This document shows positions 21,719 through 30,321 of a DNA stretch of 34,293 nucleotides, in pieces (position 1 is the stretch's first letter; each line of letters opens with the position of its first letter). The stretch is from a virus. Under the pieces are notes generated by a model. The model was given only the letters and a program-made list of their open reading frames with translations, made no database searches and was not told where the DNA came from. Location: the IMG/VR virus record IMGVR_UViG_3300044522_000220, positions 1-34,293 of that record. One strand, written 5' to 3'. The translations under genes and the position numbers were made by a program.

Positions 21719-23866
21719 ATGGCGAATAATGAAGGTGTAGATATTATAATTAAGGCCACCGACCAGTACACAGCTACGATTAATAAGATAGCTGCTTCTA
21801 ATAAGTTATTTGGTCAAACTGTTGAAAATACACAGAAACAAATTTCTGCATTAGAAAAGTATATGGTTACATTGGTAGCTAATGGACTTGACCCTGCAGA
21901 TAAAAAAATAGTACAGCTTAAAGGTGATTATGATAAATTAAATCAATCTCTTAATAGTGGTACTGGTTCGTTAAAAGAAGCTAATAAAAAGTGGATGTCA
22001 CTTTCTTTAGTTGTACAAGATTTACCTTATGGATTTAGAGGTATTCAGAATAACTTACCTGCATTATTTGGTTCAATGGCAACTGGTGCTGGTGCTGGTT
22101 ATTTTGCATTTTCTGCTTTAACTGCTGCTTTAACATTCTTTGACCAAAGTTTAGAGAAAACAAATACAACTGTCAAAAACTTATTTGACACATTTAATAC
22201 TCTAAAAACAGAAACCTTAGCCTTAGGTGGTATATTTTCTTCTGTTAGAAAAGGAACATTATCTGCTGCAGATGCCACTAAAATATTCAATGAAAAATTG
22301 GGTGATTTATATGGTACTGCTAAAAGCGTATATGAGGCTGAACAGCTTTATATTAAAAAAACAGAAGGGTATATTAAAGCTCAATACTTTAGAGCAAAGG
22401 CTGATATAGAGTATGAAAAAGCTAAAGAAGCATTAGCTAAAAAAGATGCTGCTTATGCTGATAATCAAGTAGGTATATTAGGTCAGTTAGCTACTGCTAC
22501 TGCTGCCTTTTTTAAAGGTGGAGCAATGCAAGGTATTGCTGGTTTTTATAAAACTGCTAGTATTTATGCAAAAGACTTTACTGCACAGCAAACAGAATTA
22601 GCTGGTTATGAAACAGATTATCAAGAGGCACAGTTTCAAAAAAGACTTGCAATTGGACAAAAATATATGTCAGAGGCATATAAGATTGAACAACAATATG
22701 GTATCAAGTCTACTACAATAATAGATAAGAATGATAAGGCTGCAATAGCTGCTTTAGGTAAAAAAATAGAACTAGAGCAAAAGGTTAATGAGCAAGTAAT
22801 ACAGAATTTAATTGATGCAAAAAGGCAGGAAGTTCAATTATACCAAGAGGATGCCTTTAAAAAGTACGAGGCTTCTAAGGAACTTGCTGGATTAGAAAGA
22901 ACTTTAGCATTAGAAAAGATTAAGAATGGTGAATACACTACTAAGCAACAACTAGCTTTACAAGAAGGTGCGTATGTTGAATATGCAAATAAACTTCTTT
23001 TATTAGACCAGGCTACTCAAGAACAAGTACTTGCTGTTGATGCAAAGGTTAGAAAAGAGAAAAAGAGAAGAGATGAAGAGGATTTTAAAAATCAAGAGCA
23101 ATTTGGTAAGTATCAAATAGATATATTAAAGTCTGAACTTGGTGTTAAGCTAAAGCTAAATAAAGATAATTTAATTGGCCAACAAAATGCTGTTACAGAG
23201 TCTATGGCGAAGGTTGGTGCTTTAATGGTAGCTTCATTTGGTACTGGTCAATTCGGTCCTTTATTGCAATATTACGATGAACTAAATGCCAAGTTAGAGG
23301 GTATGGACCAAAATGCACTTAGAGGTGCAGAGGCAATGAAGAAGGTAAATAGCGTTTTAAGTAGTATGGCTACAGATACGTTTATAATGTTTGCAGATAA
23401 TTTAGGTAAGGCATTAGGAGGTGAAAACGTAGATTTATTTGGAGGGTTTATTGAGATGATGGGTTCTGGATTACAAGAGATTGGTAAAGCATTGATTGCT
23501 TATGGTCTTGCTATGGATGCGTTTAAAAAGGCATTTACTAATCCATTTGCTGCTGTTGCTGCTGGTATAGCATTGGTTGCTGCAGGAGCTTACCTTAAAA
23601 CAAGTATATCTAAAACAAGCGGTGAAACTGCCGTACCTACATTTGCTAGTGGTGGTATAGTTTCTGGGCCAACTATGGGTCTTATGGGTGAATATCCAGG
23701 AGCTAAATCTAATCCAGAGGTAATTGCTCCATTAGATAAGTTAAAAGATTTAATTGGTGGAGGTGGAGGTGGAACGTTTGTATTAAGAGGACAAGACTTA
23801 CTTTTGTCAGTAAATAGAGCACAAAAAGCATCAACACTTAAAGGACAAAACATCAATTTAGTATAA
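21719..23866 (+). CDS. Tape measure protein (715 aa)
   Basis: Sets tail length and is packed inside the tube. Long helical/coiled-coil protein (ALEKYMVTLVANGLD, AELAGYETDYQEAQ, QVLAVDAKVRKEKKRRDEE) with hydrophobic segments near residues 120-140 and 600-620 (FAAVAAGIALVAAGAYL). The end, VPTFASGGIVSGPTMGLMGE and NPEVIAPLDKLKDLIGG, is typical of Bacteroidota phage tape measures. At roughly 0.15 nm per residue it predicts a tail near 107 nm. Overlaps the next gene by one base. Confidence 0.9.
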   Translation: MANNEGVDIIIKATDQYTATINKIAASNKLFGQTVENTQKQISALEKYMVTLVANGLDPADKKIVQLKGDYDKLNQSLNSGTGSLKEANKKWMSLSLVVQDLPYGFRGIQNNLPALFGSMATGAGAGYFAFSALTAALTFFDQSLEKTNTTVKNLFDTFNTLKTETLALGGIFSSVRKGTLSAADATKIFNEKLGDLYGTAKSVYEAEQLYIKKTEGYIKAQYFRAKADIEYEKAKEALAKKDAAYADNQVGILGQLATATAAFFKGGAMQGIAGFYKTASIYAKDFTAQQTELAGYETDYQEAQFQKRLAIGQKYMSEAYKIEQQYGIKSTTIIDKNDKAAIAALGKKIELEQKVNEQVIQNLIDAKRQEVQLYQEDAFKKYEASKELAGLERTLALEKIKNGEYTTKQQLALQEGAYVEYANKLLLLDQATQEQVLAVDAKVRKEKKRRDEEDFKNQEQFGKYQIDILKSELGVKLKLNKDNLIGQQNAVTESMAKVGALMVASFGTGQFGPLLQYYDELNAKLEGMDQNALRGAEAMKKVNSVLSSMATDTFIMFADNLGKALGGENVDLFGGFIEMMGSGLQEIGKALIAYGLAMDAFKKAFTNPFAAVAAGIALVAAGAYLKTSISKTSGETAVPTFASGGIVSGPTMGLMGEYPGAKSNPEVIAPLDKLKDLIGGGGGGTFVLRGQDLLLSVNRAQKASTLKGQNINLV

Positions 23867-25782
23867 TGGCATACGGATTAAGATATAATCTACAACAATC
23901 ATTAAGAGATAGTAGTACACTATTTGTAAATATCTATCAAGATTCATATACTGGGTCTGTATATAATTACAATGCTACATCTATAACAATAGAACCTAAC
24001 ACTATTAGTGATGAACCAGAGGCTGGTATTATATCTTCTCAGTTAAATGTATCTTTTTTAATATCAACTCAAGATGATTTTACTAACTTCCCAGACTTAC
24101 TTAACTTTAATGATAGGCAATGGTATGTTGAATTAACTCGTATTCCAAATGGTGGTTCAGAAGAGGTTTTATGGAGAGGTTATATGTTTAATGATTATGT
24201 AAATATTCCATTTAGTACTGGTAATTTAGAGGTAAATATAACTTGCATAGATGCTTTATCATTTATGAAAAACTTTATTTATCCTTATCCAGATAATATA
24301 AATACAACAAGTAAATTATTAACAGTTTTACTTACTGGGTTGAACTGGTTAGGATTCCCAACATTAGGTAATTTGTATTCTTGTTGTTCTTATTATGGAA
24401 GTTTAATGGATGACAGAGCAGATAATACAGTATATGAGCCATTTAATCAGACTTATATTTATAAAAGAGACCTTATTAATAAAAATCTATATGATTTAAT
24501 TGAGCAAATAATGAAGTCCTTTAATTGTAGATTATTTCAGTTTAAAGGTGACTGGTGGATAATGTCAGCTAATGAAATGGCTGCTACAAATGTTTATTTT
24601 ACAAAATATAATGCGTTAAGTAATGCTGCTGTAGATTCTGGTATATTATCTAATCTTATAGCAGTTGGTCCATATACGCCTAATGGGCTACACTTTATAA
24701 ATAATACTCAAAATAAAATAACTAGAAAAGGTTATCCTATTATAAAGGTTTCTACTAAAGTAGAAGCTGACGAAAACTATACACACAATTCTAATTTTAA
24801 ACAAGGAACAACAGTTCCAACTGGATGGGAAATTACATTAGGAACTGGAGCTACTTTTCAATGGTTAAGATTCCCAAATGAAGAGTTTGATGTTATTAAA
24901 TTACAAGGTGCTAGTGGATTCGCTGAGTTACTTGCTGGTAATATTGGTTCTACAGATACATACATTCCATTTGTTTATGCACCTGGATTTAAATTCTCGT
25001 TTGATGCAATTGTATCTACTGCAGCATTTCACGAATTAAGGATTTATGTATCAGTAGATAACTTTGTAAATTCTAGGTTTTGGTTACAACCAGATGGAAC
25101 ATGGTCATTTACAAGAACTAGTATTTTAGTAGGTTATACTAATAAGGACCAATCATTTCAATCATTTTCAAGAGATATTGCTCTTGGAACATTTGTTATA
25201 TCTGGAACTAGTTATAATGTTTATGGTAAAGTTTCTATTGAATTTCAAGCATATAGTTCTACAACAGCTTATATTAGAAATCCAAAAATAGTTCAAACAA
25301 TAAATCCTGCAGTAGCTCAATCTTTATTAGTTACAAGAACTGCAAGTACTGCTGGTTCGCTAACAAAAGAATTAACATCATACATTGGATTATATAAGTC
25401 AGATATTCCTAATATGTATGGAGCATTATTCTATTCAAATAGCGACCCAATAACTGCATGGTATAGATTTGGTCATGCTGGTACATTTGCTACTCTCCCT
25501 GCTTTAATAGCAAGAGAATATTCTAATTTACTTAGTAGGAACTACGCTACATTAGAAGGTGATTTAGGAGCAACTATTAATGCTTTTGGTCCTATATATT
25601 TAGCACATTCTTTTTTAGTAGCAGATTCACCAACGAACGCCTTATCGTATAATGGTAAAAAGTTCTTGTTGAATAGAGTTTCACCAAACTTTTATATTAA
25701 CCAAGGTAATAGTATTCAATTATTAGAAATAACAGATACAGACAATTCATCTACAGAACGAGCTGAGTGGATTGTAAGTTAA
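23866..25782 (+). CDS. Distal tail / baseplate protein (638 aa)
   Basis: Directly follows the tape measure, the place of distal-tail and tail-associated proteins. Beta-rich with TISDEPEAGIISSQLNVSFLI (residues about 48-68), RQWYVELTRIPNGG, VLWRGYMFNDYV and LEVNITCIDALSFMKNF, a pattern found in baseplate proteins of Bacteroidota phages. The middle and C-terminal parts (TGWEITLGTGATF and later) look like carbohydrate-binding or jelly-roll domains. Receptor contact is inferred. Confidence 0.7.
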   Translation: MAYGLRYNLQQSLRDSSTLFVNIYQDSYTGSVYNYNATSITIEPNTISDEPEAGIISSQLNVSFLISTQDDFTNFPDLLNFNDRQWYVELTRIPNGGSEEVLWRGYMFNDYVNIPFSTGNLEVNITCIDALSFMKNFIYPYPDNINTTSKLLTVLLTGLNWLGFPTLGNLYSCCSYYGSLMDDRADNTVYEPFNQTYIYKRDLINKNLYDLIEQIMKSFNCRLFQFKGDWWIMSANEMAATNVYFTKYNALSNAAVDSGILSNLIAVGPYTPNGLHFINNTQNKITRKGYPIIKVSTKVEADENYTHNSNFKQGTTVPTGWEITLGTGATFQWLRFPNEEFDVIKLQGASGFAELLAGNIGSTDTYIPFVYAPGFKFSFDAIVSTAAFHELRIYVSVDNFVNSRFWLQPDGTWSFTRTSILVGYTNKDQSFQSFSRDIALGTFVISGTSYNVYGKVSIEFQAYSSTTAYIRNPKIVQTINPAVAQSLLVTRTASTAGSLTKELTSYIGLYKSDIPNMYGALFYSNSDPITAWYRFGHAGTFATLPALIAREYSNLLSRNYATLEGDLGATINAFGPIYLAHSFLVADSPTNALSYNGKKFLLNRVSPNFYINQGNSIQLLEITDTDNSSTERAEWIVS

Positions 25783-25795
25783 TAAACATATAGAA

Positions 25796-26194
25796 ATGGC
25801 AATTTTAGGAACAGATGTGATTTTATATTACTACGATGGTGCAACTAACATACCATTTTCTTCAGCTACGAATTGTAATTTTCAAAGTAGCATGGAGTTG
25901 ATGCCAGTATCTTCTATCTATAACGCATGGGCAGTTGATTATAAACCAGATTTAACATCATGGACAGTAGATTGTGATGGATTATTGGCAGTTGACAACT
26001 TTGATTTTAGAGATTTTATCAATATTCAATATAATAGAACACAAATAACAATAAAGTTTACAGTGAATACGTCACCTGCATATACTATTACTGGATTAGT
26101 TAACTTACAATCACTAACTTATAGTGGAGATGTAAATGGGGTAGCAACTTATTCTGCATCGTTTCAAGGGTGTAAAAGATATACAATAGCTTAA
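25796..26194 (+). CDS. Tail-tube-like protein, paralogue A (132 aa)
   Basis: Same layout as the major tail protein: SSATNCNFQSSMELM, TSWTVDCDGLLAVDNFDFRDF and GVATYSASFQGCK align with SCSLSV, RSWSVTTDGLAVI and ATFSASFTG of the 20594 gene. It may be a minor tube protein, a tail-tip ring or a tail decoration subunit. It lies 13 bases after the distal-tail gene. Confidence 0.7.
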   Translation: MAILGTDVILYYYDGATNIPFSSATNCNFQSSMELMPVSSIYNAWAVDYKPDLTSWTVDCDGLLAVDNFDFRDFINIQYNRTQITIKFTVNTSPAYTITGLVNLQSLTYSGDVNGVATYSASFQGCKRYTIA

Positions 26195-26204
26195 AAATTT
26201 TAAT

Positions 26205-26810
26205 ATGGCAATTTCTGGAAGTAGTTTAGCATTATATTATAGAGCAGGACCTAGTAATTATGTTCCTTTTGCTGCTGCAACAAGCTGCTCTTTTACATCT
26301 ACAACAGCACAAATAGATGTAACTAATTATGATTCAGATTGGTTTAGGGATTATAAAAGTGATGTAATGGATTGGAGTGTAACGACCGATGGTTTAATAA
26401 CAATAGGTTCTTTAGATTATAAAGACTTATTAGACTTGCAACTTAATAGAAGTAGAATTGTAGTAATGTTTTCTACCCTAGAGTATTTTCAAATGTTTTA
26501 TGGTAGAGCATACGTAACTAATATAACAATAGGTGCACCAGTAGAAGGTGTAGCCACTTATTCTGCTACTGTTACTGGAGCTGGACCATATAGTTTTACT
26601 GACCCAACAACTTGTTTAAGGTTTCTTGTTACATTAACTACTGCTGGAACAGTAGAGTGGGTTGATTGTGATACTGGTGAGTTAAAATCAATAGGAACTT
26701 TTGGTCCAATGACATTCTACCAATGTGCTCAAAGGTCAGGAGGATTAAACCAAATATTTATAACAAGTGGAACTGGAACTATAACATCATCTGGTTTATG
26801 CACACAATAA
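26205..26810 (+). CDS. Tail-tube-like protein with C-terminal extension, paralogue B (201 aa)
   Basis: Residues 1-130 repeat the tube-like pattern (AATSCSFTSTTAQIDV, MDWSVTTDGLITIGSLDYKDLL, GVATYSATVTGAGPY). Residues 135-201 are an added beta-rich module (LVTLTTAGTVEWVDCD, GTFGPMTFYQCAQRSGG) with two pairs of Cys. An extra domain on a tube subunit suggests surface display. Together with paralogue A it probably arose by tandem duplication. Confidence 0.7.
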   Translation: MAISGSSLALYYRAGPSNYVPFAAATSCSFTSTTAQIDVTNYDSDWFRDYKSDVMDWSVTTDGLITIGSLDYKDLLDLQLNRSRIVVMFSTLEYFQMFYGRAYVTNITIGAPVEGVATYSATVTGAGPYSFTDPTTCLRFLVTLTTAGTVEWVDCDTGELKSIGTFGPMTFYQCAQRSGGLNQIFITSGTGTITSSGLCTQ

Positions 26811-26815
26811 AAACT

Positions 26816-27412
26816 ATGAGACATACTAAAGATTACTTATTAATCATTCTTTCTGCATTTTTTGCTATTTGGGTATATATGAAGTTTAATAAAACAGATA
26901 AACCAGTAGATTTTAGTGATACAAGTAAATACACAAAAGTTAAAGAGGTCAGAGATACCTTGTACAAGAATACGTACAGAAATAGGTACATAAAAGGGGA
27001 TTCTATTCCCTTTGTTATTATAGCTACTGATACGACCACAATTCATGATACTGTACGTATAATATCCGATTATATACGTACTTATGCGTATTCAGATACG
27101 ATTAAGCAAGATTCCAATATCTTTGTAATAGATGACACGATAAGCCAAAATCGTATCATGTCAAGAGGATTTAAGTCCAAGATTACCGAAAAAACCATCT
27201 ATGTAAAAGAGTATTATGCTCAAAAAGCCAAACTTGGTCTTTATTACGGCATAAGAGGCGATTTTAGCCAAGAAAACGGATTAGAAGTACTAAGTCCTGG
27301 ATTGATGCTAAATGCCAAAAATAAGGCTCTAATAGGTCTTAATATTAATATTAATAAAAATTATAATATTAGCTACTCTGGTAGCATATATTTTAAAATA
27401 GGAAAAAAGTAA
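26816..27412 (+). CDS. Membrane-anchored protein (198 aa)
   Basis: Begins HTKDYLLIILSAFFAIWVYM, a single N-terminal membrane anchor. The following part is Thr/Asp/Tyr-rich and extended, and the C-terminal 60 residues look beta-rich (LGLYYGIRGDF, ALIGLNINI, YSGSIYFKIGKK). I recognise a type of anchored protein common before holin genes in Bacteroidota phages but no proven role. The start at 26816 follows the preceding stop by 5 bases; in-frame ATGs at 26798 and 26723 overlap that gene. Confidence 0.65.
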   Translation: MRHTKDYLLIILSAFFAIWVYMKFNKTDKPVDFSDTSKYTKVKEVRDTLYKNTYRNRYIKGDSIPFVIIATDTTTIHDTVRIISDYIRTYAYSDTIKQDSNIFVIDDTISQNRIMSRGFKSKITEKTIYVKEYYAQKAKLGLYYGIRGDFSQENGLEVLSPGLMLNAKNKALIGLNININKNYNISYSGSIYFKIGKK

Positions 27413-27413
27413 T

Positions 27414-27719
27414 ATGGCAGCAAAAAAAGAAGGTATTTTGGGAGCAAACCCATTACCTATATCATTCAAAGATTTCGCTAAAAACCCTATTGTGGGAACA
27501 TTGTTCGTTGTGCTTATAGGTATATCCTATTTGTATATAGACATTAAAAGCACATTTGTAGGTCAAATACAAAGCCAGGAATACAGAATATCCAACCTTG
27601 AGCATAAGGATTCCTTAAAAACACAAGCCCTAATGGAGTGTAAAACTGCTTTAAGTGCGACTAGCACAAAGCTAGAAACACTAGAAGATTTAGGAGCTAT
27701 TAAAAAATCTGTAAAATAA
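27414..27719 (+). CDS. Membrane protein with coiled coil (101 aa)
   Basis: One hydrophobic segment (residues 27-43, IVGTLFVVLIGISYLYI) is followed by a coiled coil (SQEYRISNLEHKDSL to TKLETLEDL). One base separates it from the previous gene. Topology, with N-terminal anchor and periplasmic coiled coil, recalls inner-membrane spanins, though no family match is claimed. Confidence 0.6.
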   Translation: MAAKKEGILGANPLPISFKDFAKNPIVGTLFVVLIGISYLYIDIKSTFVGQIQSQEYRISNLEHKDSLKTQALMECKTALSATSTKLETLEDLGAIKKSVK

Positions 27720-27724
27720 TAGCC

Positions 27725-28087
27725 ATGAAATTATTATTCTTTTCATTATTGTCAATCTTCACATTAGTAGGATATGTTAAAGTAGAAGGAGTTGAAGAAC
27801 CTAAATTAACTAAAGATGACAGAGAGTTTAAACAGTTAATGAGCGACTTTAATAAGACATTAGAACATAATAAAAAGGTTCAAATAAAAGCAGATAAAAC
27901 TAAAGATAAGCTAATAGTAATTACTACTAACAAGATAAATGAATTATCTAACGAGAACAAATCACTTAAAAATGAGATAAGTTCAATGAAAATAAAAATA
28001 GATACTATTTATATTCACGATACTATTCAAGTAAAAGAAAAGAAGAACTTTTGGGGTAAGACCAAAATAGATACAACAGCAAATTAA
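27725..28087 (+). CDS. Exported coiled-coil protein, spanin-like candidate (120 aa)
   Basis: N-terminal hydrophobic signal (LLFFSLLSIFTLVGYV) without a lipobox Cys, then a charged coiled coil (residues 35-95, KINELSNENKSLKNEI) and a polar end. Next to the holin candidate and endolysin, so a role in envelope disruption is plausible but inferred. Confidence 0.6.
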   Translation: MKLLFFSLLSIFTLVGYVKVEGVEEPKLTKDDREFKQLMSDFNKTLEHNKKVQIKADKTKDKLIVITTNKINELSNENKSLKNEISSMKIKIDTIYIHDTIQVKEKKNFWGKTKIDTTAN

Positions 28088-28088
28088 T

Positions 28089-28301
28089 ATGAAGCAATTT
28101 TTTACAGAAGATAATGGAAGGTTATCAATGAAGCGTTTATGTGGCTTGTTATGCGTAGTATCTTTATGCGTTACTATGTACCACAATTCATTTAGTGAGT
28201 TAAGTAAGGCTCCTGCTGAATCTTTGGTTTATGCAGTATCTGCATTAGCCTTTGGTTGCCTAGGATTAACTACCGTAGAAAAGGTATTTAAAAAAGATTA
28301 G
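28089..28301 (+). CDS. Holin candidate (70 aa)
   Basis: Two hydrophobic segments (LCGLLCVVSLCVTMY, LVYAVSALAFGCLGL) are joined by a short polar turn, with a charged N-terminus (FTEDNGRLSMKRL) and basic end (KVFKKD). Size, two-TM topology and position directly before the endolysin are those of class II holins; the opening NGRLSxKRL recurs in Bacteroidota phage holins. Confidence 0.7.
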   Translation: MKQFFTEDNGRLSMKRLCGLLCVVSLCVTMYHNSFSELSKAPAESLVYAVSALAFGCLGLTTVEKVFKKD

Positions 28302-28315
28302 TAATTTTATAAAGT

Positions 28316-28774
28316 ATGAAAGTATCAGAACACTTTGCATTAGCAGAATTTACACGTAGCGAATCAGCTAAAAGACATGGAGTATCTAACGAACCTACTC
28401 CAGAACATTTAGAAAACCTTAAAGTTCTTTGTGAGAAAGTATTAGAACCAATAAGAGTTAAGTTTGGCCCTATCAATATTTCATCTGGATATAGGTCTAA
28501 GGCCTTGAACCACTACATAGGTGGAAGTTTAAATTCACAACATTGTGAGGCTAAAGCGGCAGATATAGATATGGATGGCATGGGTAGTGTATCAAATACA
28601 GAAATATTTAACTATATAAAAGATAGTTTAGATTTTGACCAGATGATATGGGAGTTTGGTGACAACAATAAACCAGACTGGGTTCACGTTTCTTATAATG
28701 GAGCTAAGAATAGAAAACAGATACTAAGAGCACTTAAGGTTAACGGCAAGACTGTCTACGCACCTTACAAATAA
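28316..28774 (+). CDS. Endolysin, peptidase family M15A (152 aa)
   Basis: Zinc D,D- or L,D-peptidase that cuts peptidoglycan cross-bridges. The family pattern is complete: SSGYRSKALNHYIGG (residues 56-70), SQHCEAKAADID (75-86) with zinc ligands His76 and Asp83, and WVH with His124. No signal peptide, so release through a holin is expected, matching the preceding gene. Confidence 0.92.
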   Translation: MKVSEHFALAEFTRSESAKRHGVSNEPTPEHLENLKVLCEKVLEPIRVKFGPINISSGYRSKALNHYIGGSLNSQHCEAKAADIDMDGMGSVSNTEIFNYIKDSLDFDQMIWEFGDNNKPDWVHVSYNGAKNRKQILRALKVNGKTVYAPYK

Positions 28775-28795
28775 AACTAACCAAAACCAAACATA

Positions 28796-29500
28796 ATGAG
28801 CAAAAAAAATGTCTTAATCATCGGAGACACTCATGAGCCATTCTGCCATCCACTTTACAAAAATTTCTGCTACGAGGTAGCCAACAAGTTTCAATGTACC
28901 GAAATAGTACATATTGGAGATGAGGTTGATAACCATGCTATTAGCTATCACGAATCTAAACCAGATGGCCATAGTGCTGGTAGAGAAGCTGATTTAGCTC
29001 AAGCAGCTATGTACAAGTGGTATAAGACATTCCCCAATGTTAAAGTCTGTATAGGTAACCACTCAGCCTTACATAAAAGAAAGGCTCAAACAAGCGGATT
29101 ACCAGACCGATTCATCAAATCGTATGAACAAGCATGGGATGCACCAAAAGGCTGGAAATGGGCCTTAGAATGGGAAATAGATAGTGTTTTATACACTCAT
29201 GGCACTGGCAGTTCTGGACAGTCTGGTGCAATCAATAGAGCAAGAGATGCTCGTCAATCAACAGTAATAGGTCATGTTCACTCCTTTGGAGGGGTTTTGT
29301 ATTCTTCTAGTGACAAAGACATGATATTTGGCATGAATGTAGGCTGTGGTATCGATATTGATGCCTACGCAATGGAGTATTCAAGACCTTTCCCCAAAAG
29401 ACCAACATTAGGCTGTGGAGTTGTTTTGGATAACGGAAGAGTTGCTATATTTGTTCCTATGCCATTGGGAAGTAAGATTATTAGGTTACCCAAGAAGTAA
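28796..29500 (+). CDS. Metallophosphoesterase, calcineurin-like (234 aa)
   Basis: Two-metal phosphoesterase. Motifs in order: GDTHEPF (10-16), GDEVDNH (41-47), GNHS (87-90), YTHGTG (133-138) and GHVH (159-162), all expected metal ligands. Substrate unknown; phage members include phosphodiesterases acting on nucleotides or RNA ends. Last large gene of the rightward block, after the lysis genes. Confidence 0.88.
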   Translation: MSKKNVLIIGDTHEPFCHPLYKNFCYEVANKFQCTEIVHIGDEVDNHAISYHESKPDGHSAGREADLAQAAMYKWYKTFPNVKVCIGNHSALHKRKAQTSGLPDRFIKSYEQAWDAPKGWKWALEWEIDSVLYTHGTGSSGQSGAINRARDARQSTVIGHVHSFGGVLYSSSDKDMIFGMNVGCGIDIDAYAMEYSRPFPKRPTLGCGVVLDNGRVAIFVPMPLGSKIIRLPKK

Positions 29501-29532
29501 CATTTAACAAGGGCGGTTTTAACATTTAACAA
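29498..29532. repeat. Direct repeat TAACATTTAACAA
   Basis: Two exact 13-base copies, at 29498-29510 and 29520-29532, 22 bases start to start, spanning the end of the metallophosphoesterase gene and the following gap. Two helical turns apart, so a binding site for a regulator is possible. Confidence 0.45.
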
Positions 29533-29597
29533 TTAAGTGTGTATTACATTGATAGTCAATGCGATATGCACTTTTTATTTCTAAAATAATTAAATAG

Positions 29598-29605
29598 TAA
29601 ATTTG
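29598..29605 (+). promoter_or_regulatory. Possible -7 element at the end of the late block
   Basis: TAAATTTG matches TAnnTTTG, but no TTG lies 19 bases upstream. It ends one base before the ATG of the 38-aa ORF, so a start site about 7 bases downstream would fall inside that ORF and would serve the next gene. Confidence 0.3.
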
Positions 29606-29606
29606 T

Positions 29607-29723
29607 ATGAGTACGGCAGAACAAAAGGAATTGATAGCAAAGTTGATGAAAGAAAGAGATGTGTTAGAAGCTAAGGTTAATGAACTCGCTAAGCAGATTA
29701 GGTATTTAGTTTTAAAAACATGA
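29607..29723 (+). CDS. Small coiled-coil protein (38 aa)
   Basis: The ORF encodes a continuous charged helix with heptad-like spacing (EQKELIAKLMKERDVLEAKV). The stop lies 3 bases before the next gene. It could be a real micropeptide, or a leader region for the downstream gene, since a -7-like element abuts its start. Confidence 0.45.
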   Translation: MSTAEQKELIAKLMKERDVLEAKVNELAKQIRYLVLKT

Positions 29724-29726
29724 TTT

Positions 29727-29999
29727 ATGTTAATGCACATTATACAACTTACGGAGGATGAAGATGACAGCTATGATTTTCAAGATAGTATTGAAGAGTC
29801 AGATGCTTACATTAATATCCATCAAGTAGCAAGTATAACTGCAGATGAAGAATATCCAGATAGATGCTTTGTATATATGGCTAATGAGGATTACTTCTAC
29901 ATAAACGAATCAATGGATAGTTTTATTGCTAGGTATCAAGCAATTCTTTATGGTACAGTTTTAACAAAATTTTATGATAGTTCTAATAAACAGAACTAG
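29727..29999 (+). CDS. Hypothetical acidic protein (90 aa)
   Basis: Very acidic N-terminal half (TEDEDDSYDFQDSIEESD) and a YINIHQVASITADEEYPDRCFVYMANEDYF core that looks like a small beta domain. A second in-frame ATG at 29733 is equally possible as start. It is the last rightward gene; a terminator follows. No family recognised. Confidence 0.6.
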   Translation: MLMHIIQLTEDEDDSYDFQDSIEESDAYINIHQVASITADEEYPDRCFVYMANEDYFYINESMDSFIARYQAILYGTVLTKFYDSSNKQN

Positions 30000-30041
30000 A
30001 AGATGCTCTCTCATAGGTGTTTTGGTTTGGTTTTGGTAAGG

Positions 30042-30070
30042 ACCTCCAGGTAAAATCTGGGGGTTTTTTT
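30042..30070 (+). terminator. Rho-independent terminator ending the rightward block
   Basis: ACCTCCAG (30042-30049) pairs with CTGGGGGT (30057-30064) over 8 bp with one G-T pair and a 7-base loop, followed by a run of seven T. Confidence 0.88.
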
Positions 30071-30076
30071 ATATAC

Positions 30077-30107
30077 AAAAAGACCCCACTAAGAATAGCA
30101 GGGTCTT
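30077..30107 (-). terminator. Rho-independent terminator ending the leftward block
   Basis: On the minus strand AAGACCC (30101-30107) and GGGTCTT (30080-30086) form a perfect 7-bp stem with a 14-base loop, followed by five T. It faces the plus-strand terminator 7 bases away, so convergent blocks are insulated. Confidence 0.82.
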
Positions 30108-30137
30108 ACCTTATTTATTTATCTACAAAACACAACA

Positions 30138-30320
30138 TTACTTTTTCTTATACTCAGTTACTGCAAAGGTAACTACTGCAGCAATACAAAGTACATATAA
30201 TCCTCTAAATGTTATATGCCATAACATTGGGTTCCACTCAGCTACTAAAAATGAGAATGGTACGTATAACATAACCATTAGTGCTAAGAAACCAATCATT
30301 GCTTCAAGTATATTTTTCAT
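30138..30320 (-). CDS. Two-pass membrane protein, last early gene (60 aa)
   Basis: Two hydrophobic segments (MIGFLALMVMLYVPFSFLV, LYVLCIAAVVTFAV) with a basic end (TEYKKK). The start at 30320 follows the upstream stop by one base (TAAtATG); an ATG at 30368 would overlap that gene. Function unknown. Confidence 0.6.
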   Translation of the reverse strand: MKNILEAMIGFLALMVMLYVPFSFLVAEWNPMLWHITFRGLYVLCIAAVVTFAVTEYKKK

Positions 30321-30321
30321 A

